From: Cycas panzhihuaensis
Taxonomy: Eukaryota > Cycadophyta
NCBI GenBank assembly: GCA_023213395.1
Contig: CM041465.1
Location: 17,298,001-17,362,000, forward strand
Direction of reading: 5' to 3'
Length of the DNA stretch: 64,000 bases
Each line of letters opens with the position of its first letter. Position 1 is the first letter of the stretch. The notes beneath the pieces are model-generated. The model had not been told where the DNA came from. It searched no databases and was given only the letters and a program-made list of their open reading frames with translations. Both the position numbers and the translations under genes were made by a program. Positions 12,286 to 22,209 of the stretch are shown one piece after another.

Positions 12286-12771
12286 AGGAGAAGAAGAGAA
12301 GGTCACTCTACTTACAAATTATGAAGATGATGCTACAAGGGAGGAACTATTTCACTTGAAGCTTCAAGTGGGAAATAGTATGATTGGTGCCATTATAGAT
12401 CCAGAAGCCAAAAGAATTTGATCTCAGAAAGTTTGATAAAGAGCATTGGTTTGGTAACTACTCCTCACCCTCACCCATATCCTCTTGGTTGGATCCATAA
12501 AGATGTGGAAATGCAAATATCAAAGCAATGTACACTTAAATTTTCCATCACTAATGATTTTGTTGATGAGGTAATATGTGATGTGGTGCCACTGGATGTA
12601 TGCCATGTTATGCTTGGAAGTCCCTACTTGTGGGATCGAGATGCACTCTTCTATCGAAGGGAGAGAAAGTATCGATTGATGAAGGATAACAAGGGCTTCA
12701 TCATAAAGGCCACAAAGAAGCACTTGGATAAGATAGCATTAATTTCACTACTCAAGCAAAAGGATGATTAA
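12224..12771 (+). pseudogene. Gypsy-1 protease region, broken
   Basis: An overlapping frame (12224-12421) reaches a retropepsin-like site IIDPEAK, in which the Gly of the active-site motif is Glu. A shift at about 12420 continues into LISESLIKSIGLVTTPHPHPYP, the typical gypsy phrase after the protease site. Then come VPLDVCHVMLGSPYLWDRDA and the end near 12771. The domain is recognisable but the active site is altered and the frame is interrupted. It would mature the gag-pol polyprotein. Confidence 0.8.
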
Positions 12772-12779
12772 TGCATGTG

Positions 12780-14200
12780 GTAAATTTGTCATCTTAATGG
12801 TAAGGAGAAAAGAAGAGCCAAGAGATGAAGAAGGTCCTTCTACTCACACTCTTCTTATATCACCTAAACAAATGCAACAAATTGAGGAGTTAGAGACAAG
12901 GTATGATATTCTATTTCAAGATGTTGATGGGCTTCCACCAAAGAGAAAGATAGAGCATGAAATCACTCTTGTAGGAGATGCACCATTACCTAATGTTGCT
13001 TTGTATAGGCACTCCATTGTAGAAAATAATGAGATAAAGAGGCAAGTTGAGGAGTTGCTTGATCAAGGGGTCATAAGACCTTCATGTTCACCTTGTGGGT
13101 CACCAATTGTCTTGGTGCCTAAGAAGGATGGAGGATGGAGAATGTGTATAGATTTTCGTGCTTTGAATAAAATTACAATTAAAAATCGCTACCCTTTGCC
13201 TCAGATAGATGATTTGCTTGATCAAATTCAGATGCTTGTTATTTCACTAAATTGGATTTAAAAGTGGTTATCACCAAGTTAGGGTCAAGGAGGAGGATAC
13301 ATGGAAGACGGCCTTCAAAACAAAGCAAGGACTCTTTGAATGGATGGTTATGCCTTTGATTGTGTAATGCTCCCGCAACATTCATGAGGCTAATGAATGA
13401 AATATTAAGGCCTTACTTGGATAATTTTGTTGTTGTCTATCTTGATGACATTTTGATTTTCAACAACACATGGGAGGAACATTTGCGACATAGAAGAAGT
13501 TTTAAAGACTATGGCTAAGCATCATTTGAAGCTTAATGTGAAGAAGTGTGAATTTGGCAAGGAGAACTTGATCTTCTTAGGCTTTGTGGTTGGAGGAGGA
13601 AAGTTGAGCATTGATCCACTCAAGACTCAAGCCATCCTCAAATGGCCTAGGCCAACAAACATCACGTAGGTGAGAAGTTTTTAGAGCTTGTCAATACTTG
13701 AGAAAGTTCATTCTTCATTTCTCATAGGTTGCAAGACCTCTACATGGATTGAAAAAATCTAGTAGAAAGTTTACTTGGGGTTCCAAGGAGGAAGAAGCCT
13801 TTCTTCTTTTAAAGAAGAAAATTTGTGAAGCACCCGGTTTGGCAATGCCAAATTTGCAAAGGCCTTTTGAAGTAGATGCAAGTGGAAATGCGATGGGAGT
13901 CATCCTTATTCAAGATGGGAAGCCTATTGTACCATTCTAAGTCTTCACCCTCAAGTGAAGAACTACCAAACATATGATCGAGAAATGTTTGCACTTCATT
14001 AAGCATGCAAGCATTGGAGGTCATACTTTCGGAAAAGAGGTTGTAGTTCATACCGATCATAAGCCTCTTCAATTTTGACAAACTCAAAGTAAATTACAAA
14101 GAAGCAAGACACATGAAGTGGATGAGTTATTTACAATAATTTAATATTGTAATTAAGTATAAAAGGGATCTAATAACAAAATTGCCGATATGTTATCTAG
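12780..14200 (+). pseudogene. Gypsy-1 reverse transcriptase and RNase H, broken
   Basis: The RT begins with [20 protein letters not shown], then [20 protein letters not shown] and [17 protein letters not shown] (about 13127-13177), all canonical Ty3/gypsy palm motifs. After frameshifts near 13250 the catalytic YLDDIL lies at 13437-13454, and CEFGKENLIFLGFVV follows. RNase H shows FEVDASGNAMGVIL (about 13867-13908) with its first catalytic Asp, and VHTDHKPL (about 14044-14067). Stops and at least three frameshifts inactivate it. Confidence 0.92.
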
Positions 14201-14379
14201 ACCACCTTGTTCCACTTCTTCTTCTACTTTTGTTTGTAGTTCTCTTATGAGTTTGCAGTGGAACCAATGCATCATGAAGAGTACAAAGACTTGTACCATG
14301 AAGATGAAGCTTTGAAGGAAGAATTAGAGAACCTAGCGAAGGAAGACCTTCCCACTTGCTTGGAAGGATGGTCTACTTT

Positions 14380-14868
14380 TCAAAGGGGAGCAACTCTATG
14401 TTCCATCAAAAGGAGACAAGATCAAGTGGCTTAGAGAAGCCCATACTTCTAAAGTAACTGGTCACTTTGGTATAGAGAAGACTTTAGCAAACTTGAGAAG
14501 ATATGTTGTATGGCCAAAAATACAAAATGATGTAAAAAAATATGTAAAAGGATGTGTAATGTGTAATACTTCTAAGCCTTCTTCTAGAAAATTATAATTG
14601 TATACACCACTACCTATTCCCACTAGGCCTTGGGAAAGTATCTCCATTGATTTTTTAGGGGGACTTCCCATGACTAGGAAGGGACATGATTATCTTTTTG
14701 TTGTTGTAGATAGGTTTAGTAAAATGATATGTCTAATACCTTGTAAGAAGACAATCACAGGTACAGGAGCAGCTGAGTTATTCTTCGAGCATGTATGGAA
14801 GAATTTTGGCTTGCCTTCTTCCATCATTTCAAATCGGGACACTCGATTCCTTTCATCATTTTGGAAGT
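14380..14868 (+). pseudogene. Gypsy-1 integrase, N-terminal part
   Basis: The zinc-binding H-H-C-C region is visible (GHFGIEKTL and CVMCN, about 14460-14570). The core starts at WESISIDFLGGLP with its first catalytic Asp (about 14650). The second catalytic position lies in SNRD (about 14832-14843), where Asn stands at the place normally taken by catalytic Asp, a G to A change. Coding stops at FWK, where TAT-3 inserted with TSD GAAGT (14864-14868). Confidence 0.9.
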
Positions 14869-17378
14869 TGAAACGCTCTCCGCGGGGCAATGATCCAACG
14901 CCTAGCGGGAAGGGCATAAAACAATATGCTAAGCAGGCTAAATAGCGAGGATCATACCTCGCAGGACGTCCGTGCACCAGAGCGCGGGTACGGGACTGCA
15001 AGGTGCCTGGTTGCTTCCAGGTAGCCGTGCAAGCGAGGCCTTCCTACCCTTCGGATGGCCGGGAAGGGAAAAGAATCCTCACGCGTCGCTACTTCTCAAG
15101 GCAATGAGAAGGCAACGAGGGGGCAACCAACCAAAAGTGTAAAGAATACGGGGTAAAATGCGGCTAGGGGATACAACGCAAACAAGTCTTCTATTCCTAT
15201 GTTATGCAATGTAAAGAAATAGTACGAGCAAGTTTAATACACAATAAAAGGTTGTTTTCTTCTTTCCTTTATGTTCCTTTATCTATAACAGTAAATGCAA
15301 AGAAACATAAAAGCATAAAGAAAATATGAAAGGCATGCGAAGAATACCTGGATCCGGCGTTCGAACGGAAGTGCGGATTTCCCTCCTTGGTTGCGCTCCT
15401 TTCCTCCTCCCGCGCATGCAACGTCGATCGAAGACAACGAAGGGGGTGCACTTACCTCCCCAAAAGCATGCAAGGACTAAATGAAATGAAGGGAATGAAA
15501 GCAAAGCTCAACCGAAAATGGAGAAGAAATACCGTATGGGGGCCCAAGAATCGGGTCGATCTCGCGCAATGCTTCCTCCAACGCAATCCTGCAAATAATC
15601 CCAACAAATGCCTTCCTCTCGGGAGAGAGGCTACGAAGCACAACAAGATATATGTATATATGGCAATAAAATCAACTAAGCTAGAAAAACGTAGTTAAGC
15701 ACTAAAGCATAACGAAAATGAAACGGAATCGTATGGTAAACATGCAAGCTATAATACACCACAAAACATGCTATTAGGGACTGAGTGTAGCCTCGGGATG
15801 GCTAACTCACCCACGAGAGGTCTCCACAGGGTATAGGGAAACAATGCTAGCATGCAACAAGATGGGTCGTGTGATAACAAATGGCCTACGCCAATGAGGA
15901 AACTGAAGCCAACCCTCCAAGGTTTCTCTAGCCTCGTTTCCTAAGAAAGCACGTGTGCTAAAGGGAGAGAGGACAAGGGACGGAACCCTTGGGGAGAAGG
16001 ACGGCAATGGGGGACGGAACCCCGCCTATCTCCCTCAAATCCTCGTGAAAAGCCCTTTATGCCGACTAGCTTAGAAAAGGGCAAAAGAGGGAACTTGGTG
16101 GGAGAGGATGAGTTTTAGGAAATCACAAGAAAAATGCGCCTAACCTAGGGCAGCGCTCTAGTAAGCCACAACTACTAAGGTTATATGCATCAAACAGCCA
16201 AAAGAAACTCAAAGGAAGTGCATGCAAACAAGAGGAAAGAATTTGCAAGCAAAACAATGAAAAAAACAAGCAAAAAGCACCAACAAGAGACAATAAATAC
16301 CTTGAATAGAGAAGAATAAGTGCATGTAGGTACTTGGCCACTTGGAGCAGTGGCCCAAGCAATGTCTAAGAGGTGGTGTTGAATGTCCTTTGCAAGAGAG
16401 TAGAAGAGTAGAGCTTCATGCAAGTTGAGAGCTTGAAGATGGGTCTTTGAAGTGGTCTTTTGGTGAAGAAAAACCTCTTGAAGCTTTGGGTATTTGTGGA
16501 GAGGAGTGGTACTTGCAATGGAGCTCCGTAGGGGGCAGCAATGGCCCTGCAACTCCAGCTGGTAATGGCCCACTTCACTTCATTCCCCATCTTTGAGAAG
16601 AAGTTCTCTTATTCACTGTTTCTTTGCCTTGTCTCTTTGTGGAGAAGTTGCTCTAGAAAACTTGAAAAATGAAGTGAAGAATCGCCTCAAAATGAGTGAA
16701 AAAAAGGCTTTTATGCCTTGGGCATAGCAAGTAAACGTTGGGGGCCCTCGGGCGCCTCCAACCGTTCGGAGCCACGCAGCCCGAAAATGCGCCATCGCTA
16801 TGCGTGGTTTCTTTTTAAATTTTAAGCGATCGTACGCAAACTTCGCAGACGGCAGTAAATCTAGATCGCTTAGTTTACCGCAGATCACCAAACTCAAAAA
16901 AGAAGAAAATGCAACATGAAAGTCATAAAAATCAGTTTTAGGGTAAGAACAGGGCTAAGCCCCGAAATACATCAATCGGGGAAGGCTCAGCAAAGGCAAG
17001 TACTCAAAATGGTGCAAAGAGCCCTAACTAAGGGTTAAACCAGCTTAGGAAGGGTTTGCAACATAAGTGGCACGTGGTAACACGAATAAACAAGCCGGGC
17101 AAAAGCATCCCGAAGACCATGGAGACATCGTGAGTGGTCAGACGCCATACGGGGTGTCGCATCCGCTTATGGATGCCCCCGCTGTGAGTCGTCATAGGCT
17201 AAGAGGTGCCGTTAGGCACATGCATTATGAATAGGCAATCAAACAAATGTATGTAGGTAGGCACATGTCAATCAAACTATTCTAAATTCCCTTAGTAACC
17301 ATAAGTAAGAAAAGTAAGAACATATACCTGCACAAACCTGTGTCGATGCGTCCTGAGTCCATTCCCACTACCGAAACA
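14869..17378 (-). repeat. TAT-3 3' LTR
   Basis: It matches the 5' LTR. The plus-strand start TGAAACGC corresponds to the LTR end on the coding strand, and the other edge is CCGAAACA at 17378. The bases next to it (17379-17395) should hold a polypurine tract but read as a poor one compared with TAT-2 and TAT-4. Confidence 0.92.
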
Positions 17379-17699
17379 TCGCCTCGCGCAGAGCCTCACC
17401 GCTCTAAGCGTAATGTGATGGCGAATGCTGACAATCAAGAAACATGAGTAGCACATGCATATATATATATAAGAGCAATCAAGAGCAGCACGTGATCCAA
17501 GGGTGTAGGCGAGTGTCGTGGCGGAACGCGTGGACAAGGGAGACGGAGACGAGGACAACGTAGGGGCTGCCTACGCATCATCCAAACATCGACCTGAAAC
17601 TGACATAAGTAGTAAAACGGGATGCCCCCGTTGCCAAGGTGCAACGCAAAGTGAGAGGGCATCCAACAAAGTAAAGCAAGCACATCTAACTAACAGCAA

Positions 17700-17825
17700 C
17701 CGAAAACTTGGGCACGGGCCGGCGTGCAAGTCTCGTGGGCCGTCTGTAAGAGGGAGGCGACGCTCAAGGATGAGGCGGACGAGGCTGTCGGCCTCAGCGT
17801 TGAGGTGCCTAGGGATATGCTGGAT
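17700..17825 (-). pseudogene. TAT-3 RNase H, C-terminal remnant
   Basis: Reading leftward from about 17825: IQHIPRHLNAEADSLV then LILERRLPL. This is the C-terminal helix region of an RNase H domain, with the conserved His-x-Pro-Arg, Asn and Ala-Asp. The same end is found in TAT-4 (IPRALNVEADILV) and, decayed, in TAT-2. The N-terminal two thirds are deleted, with the junction near 17825. Confidence 0.75.
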
Positions 17826-17899
17826 ATATAGATTTCGTAAATATGCAGATACATGCGTTTCCTTCCATGTATGGCCATATGTCTAACAGGAGCACACAC

Positions 17900-19084
17900 A
17901 TCTCCCGTGAGCAGAGGTAATCGAGAGGTGTGAGGTTAGAAGATAGGGCGACATGCACGTCCACAGGGGAGCATAGCGGAATATGCGAAGGAAATCACAA
18001 GCACGGAAGGGGGGAGCAACGATACTCCCTAGCGTCGTCCTAGTTGGGGAATGCCGAAATAGGAGGACAAAGGGGTTCCCAAGAGCAAACGGGAACGTGG
18101 GTTCCGTGGGAGGAACCAGAAGACAAAGAAAACAAAAAAGAAATCCATCTTAAACTGCCATCCTACCCGAGGTTGGGAAGAATGGGGATAGTTTAAAATG
18201 GTAGTTTAGGCTCGTTTCGGAACAAGAATCCATCTTAAATTGCCATTCCACCCGTGGTTGGGAGGAATGGGAACAATTTAAAATGGTAGTTTAGGCTCGT
18301 TTCGGAGCAAGAATCCATCTTAAATTGCCATTCCACCCGTGGTTGGGAGGAATGGGAACAATTTAAAATGGTAGTTTAGGCTCGTTTCGGAGCAAGAGGA
18401 GAGGAATAGGCGTGCCTAAACCCCATAAAGGTAGGGGTAGTCACACGCAGGGTAGGAGATAGGTGACGAAGAGTAGGCCTAGTGTGGCTAGGCCTACCAG
18501 CAAACTTACTATGGTCAGAACCAGATGAGCGCAACGGACCTGGCACACGACGGATCGCGTGGCAAGGTTGCATACGAGTAAGAGTGGCTTTAGTCCGAGG
18601 TAAGGATCTAGAGCGTGAAGAAGAAGTGCTTCTACGAGTGGCTCGTCGACGTGGGCGCCTATGTGAAACCGCTCGAGGAGGCCGAGAAGGTAAAATAAAT
18701 GGCTGGTTTAAGACCAACACGGAGCCAATGTAGAATGAGGAAGAGCGGGAATATCCGATCGAGATATTCCCCTAGGTGCTCGCGAAACTAGGGTGACACG
18801 TCGAGGAGAGGGCCCATAACCCTCACTATCCGAATCAGAATCACCCGTGACGGGCAAGCAACCCTAACCACCTACGCCAATAGGGGCAAACCTAACTAGG
18901 TTTGGCTCATGACATGGCATAGGGTCCGACTGATGAAGGTCGGTCTCCTGAAACAAAGGTCCCACGGAAGGGGTAGCCTCCTCAGGATCACTATCTTCAT
19001 CATCGAAAACAGCAGGCGGATGAGAGGTGTGAGACTAAGATTGGCTCACGGGCGACAACTTTAACTTGTCCTTCATGGACAAAT
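17900..19084 (-). other. TAT-3 post-protease region, no RT or integrase
   Basis: The sequence after the protease aligns with 36380-37260 of TAT-2. It includes the plus-strand equivalents of 'aacctagttaggtttgcccctatt' and 'tcaccctagtt'. Reading leftward it gives VRFAPIGVG and a Ser/Asp-rich stretch (DSDSDSEG), but no polymerase or integrase motif. I do not recognise a family. Confidence 0.6.
18142..18396. repeat. Three 85-bp tandem units, each an imperfect palindrome
   Basis: Units at 18142-18226, 18227-18311 and 18312-18396 each read 'aatccatcttaaattgccat' through 'gaggaatgggaacaatttaa' to 'ggctcgtttcggagcaag'. Within each unit the left arm 'ccatcttaaattg.ccattcc' pairs with the right arm 'ggaatgggaacaatttaaaatgg', so each can fold as a stem of some 25 bases around 'acccgtggttggg'. 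TAT-2 has one decayed unit at 36911-37001. Confidence 0.88.
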
Positions 19085-19610
19085 TTAAGTTGCCCACGCT
19101 GCGGGAGCGATTGCTCCCATCCGGGTCGAGCCATGGTCGCCCAACAAGAGGTTGTACTCCACATCGACGCCGAGTACAAAGAATCTCGGAAAACGGTTTT
19201 CCCTCCTAAGGTGAGGGAAAGGGAGATCGTCCCTAAAGGGGACTTCTCGCCCCATCATACCCTTGGCACTTCCAAGGATGGACTCAAGAGCTACTATGCC
19301 TAGCTCCTTGAGCATACGCCAGCATAGCATTAACCGAGGAGCCATTATCTACAATGGTCCTCTTTACGATACAATCAGAGTGTCGATGGTAATGACGAAT
19401 CTGCACGTAAAAGCTTCTCCGCTGGCCGGGAGATGGGAGATCTCTAGGATCAAATGAGATGACAGGTGGTCCATGAGAGGTAGCACCTATCGCATGGATG
19501 GAAGCATCTTGTTGGCCAAGAGCTTCAAGAAGAAGAGCACGTTGCTCAGGGAAGCTTCTCAAGACGTCCATCAAGGACATTCCCGCCATGACGGTAGAGC
19601 TCGTCAACGA
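19085..19610 (-). pseudogene. TAT-3 retropepsin-like protease
   Basis: A frame from 19607 carries MSLMDVLRSFPEQRALLLEA, then the active-site phrase TIVDNGSSVNAM (Asp at 19347-19349). A shift near 19330 leads to LKELGIVALESI and DVEYNLLLGD, the C-terminal hallmark of gypsy proteases. The site is Asp-Asn-Gly where most retropepsins have Asp-Thr/Ser-Gly; TAT-1 and TAT-2 share this. It would process the gag polyprotein. Confidence 0.85.
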
Positions 19611-19839
19611 TAGAAAAGGGCTTACCCTTCCCCGTGGGTTGGTAAGCGCCTTCTAAAGTCGAATCTACCAGTATGACGGAATAGTCTTGGGAAGCGCAGG
19701 AATCTCCTGAGGAACGACTCCTAAGAGGATCAAGGTGAGATGTGGATGAAGAGGCACCTACCGCCTCTTTAGCGACTTGGGACCCAAGTTAAGGCATATA
19801 ATGGGGTGGTCTCAAGCAATTGGACAACCTTCTTTCCCT

Positions 19840-22040
19840 CAGAAGTGACCGCGAAGGTGATGGAGCACTACGGCCGTGGGAGCCAAGGAAGATGACCTTC
19901 GCACACCCTTCCCTCTACCATGCGAAGGGTGAGAATCGTGGACCCATCCCGATTCTCGACCGTATCTTTGTTGAACATCGTGACCACGCTCCCCATGTTT
20001 GGGGAACGGGTCTCTATGAATGGGCCGATCGAGGTTAGCCTCGATGTTCCGCTTAGGGACGAGTCGCGAGGCGTGGCGCCGCGTGGTGCCGTGCCCGACA
20101 ACGCGAATCGTCATGGAAACACTCCCGTGGATGGAACACCACCTCTTCTCAAGGGAGGATCGATCCTCCTCGCTTGAGAAGATCGGTGTTGCCCCTTCGG
20201 GGCATCGCACGAGAAGTCTGCCGGATAGGTTTATGGGAGGTTGGCGGCGAAGGAGGTTGGAGTTTTAACTCCTTCATCGCGGCGCTCAAATGAGCGAATG
20301 GCGTATAAGGGGATCTAGGGTCCTCTCACGGATGAGGGGCGGACCTGCGGGCCGCGAAGGTGTGGTCTCCTTCGGCCGAGGAGGCGCCCGCGACATCATG
20401 AGGGCTTGGGAGGTTTCTTGAGTCCCGCCTGGATCTTAATGGCCTCCAAAGCTAAACACCTCGTGATGGCGGAGTCACACGTGGTCGCCCCCATCTTGAG
20501 GACCTCCACGTGCACCTCAGGACGGAGTGCATTGACAAATGTATCCTCTTCAACTCCTCGTGCAATGTGGCCTTGGTGGAATGAAGAAGGTCGTGAAAAC
20601 GTCACACAAAGTCACGATTCATCTCATCGTGACCTTGTTTGAGCGACAGAAGCGCCTTCATTCCGCTTTCGAATGGACTCAAGACACGCCAAAGTAGTTG
20701 ACGAACTCGTCCACTAGGCCGGAATGAGGAAATCGAATGGGGTGAAGGCGAGAACCACTTGAGGGCGCCGCCCGCAAGGACCGCGGAAGAGCTTCATCAA
20801 GATATGGTCGTAGGCCCAATAGTCGATGCACGCCATGGAAAAGCCGAGCACATGTTCGGTTGGGTCTTGCGACAAGTCCCGTCAAATTTGGGACTTCGTG
20901 AGGATGAGGCGCAAGTTAGTCCTCAACGCCTCAACAGACAAGGGCGTCGACCTATAGTCCACGAAAGGACGTGTCCTTGCTCAGGCTAAAGGATCGACAA
21001 CCAAAGGGATGGATGGGGTGGCATACCCATCCCTCCTCGAAAGAGGCCCTTGTTGGAAAGGGGCCGCGTAGCAACTCGAAAGGAGGCGACTCCTTGTCCG
21101 ATGCAACAGCAGAGTCGCTACCGACGCCGTAAATGAGGGTGAGGGACTGTGTTTTGCCCATATGGGCCACCCGTAGGTGGCGCGACCCCATATGGGTGCA
21201 ACCGGATCCACTCCATGTATGTGAGATGGTTTCCTGCCGCCCCCAAGGTTGTGACGTGTAGCACTGGGGTACGTAAAGAGAAGGACCACCAACCGTTACG
21301 GACGTATGTAGGAGTGGGTCCTACATGGCTAGCGGCAAGGCGCTAGTAGGGCCTCGAGGCCTACTAGGAACGCAGCGCCACGCTCGGCCAAGTGGCAGGC
21401 GTTTGGTTTGAGCAAGGCATACTAACCCCGAGTTGGGGAACGGACACGCCGCGAGTGTCCCAAGGAGTGGGACCACGACTAGGCGCAGCGCAACACTCGC
21501 CTTAGAGCCGTGGTAGACACGACATAGGATGTGTGCGCGGAAGCATCAATCGTCGTGGATGACGTGGGCATGGATGAGGAAGACGCCACGTTGCGTAGCA
21601 TTCCGTAAACCATCTAGAGGTGGTTGGCGCGAATCGCCGAAAGTACTGCCGAGTGCCTCGACCGCCGGCGGAGGGGTATCCTCATAGCCATACGAGGTCA
21701 AGGGACTTCGAAGTAGGGGATCCCTCGTGGCGCCTCGTAAGGCTCGCCGCTGGGGTGGCGGGTCTCGCGAGTGGCCGGATCTTCCGCCGCATGAGCCAAG
21801 GCTCAAAGTCTTCGTGGTGGAAATGGTCATCCGGTAATAGATGGAATCCTCGCCTCACGGTGGATTCCGGAACAGACGAAGGGAACTCTTGAGTTCCTGA
21901 AGTCATGGCATGGTAGGCCCAATCGGACGGGTAACCTTCCATTGCCGAATCGGGGTTCGACGATGGAATGAAACGCGACGATTGGTCTTCTAACAATGGC
22001 GGCAAACCCCGCAAACGGCGCGAGAAACGTCGCATGCAAC
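19840..22040 (-). pseudogene. TAT-3 gag, frameshifted
   Basis: Reading leftward from about 22035, the N-terminal region holds MEGYPSDW near 21945, matching MEGFPLDW of TAT-2. The capsid part shows LVDEFVNYF (about 20695-20720) and FVNALRPEVHVEVLKMGAT (about 20475-20535), followed by CLALEAIKIQAGLKKP. The same phrases occur in TAT-1 and TAT-2. Near 20140 a zinc-knuckle start WCSIHG is followed by a frameshift. The protein coats element RNA. Several frameshifts but fewer C-to-T stops than in the older copies are seen. Confidence 0.85.
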
Positions 22041-22187
22041 GCCTCCGCGAGCGTTGTTAGAAAAAGCGAAAAGGAAAAGAAAGGAAAGCGCTACAAACGC
22101 GTTGGGGGTTGCCCAACTCAAAACACAGAATGCGAAACTACCTAAAGGCAAGAGCACCAACACGAAGGAAGTGATCTAGCTCCCTTC

Positions 22188-22209
22188 GGGCAACCCAGAT
22201 GGTCGCCAA
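22188..22209 (-). other. TAT-3 primer binding site, Arg-tRNA-like
   Basis: On the minus strand TTGGCGACCATCTGGG directly follows the LTR end. TAT/Ogre elements are known to use tRNA-Arg, whose PBS begins TGGCGAC, so this fits that lineage. The homologous place in TAT-2 (33056-33080) is a decayed form. Confidence 0.65.

Noticed and set aside
15269-16897. Many open frames in the TAT-3 LTRs, duplicated at 22612-24221.
   Set aside because: They are open in both copies only because the LTRs are duplicates. They overlap on both strands, lack domain motifs and are not preserved in the TAT-2 or TAT-4 LTRs.
17459-17472. TA microsatellite as a possible origin or promoter.
   Set aside because: It is a short TA run in the 3' untranslated part of TAT-3, also present in changed form in TAT-4, with no other signal.
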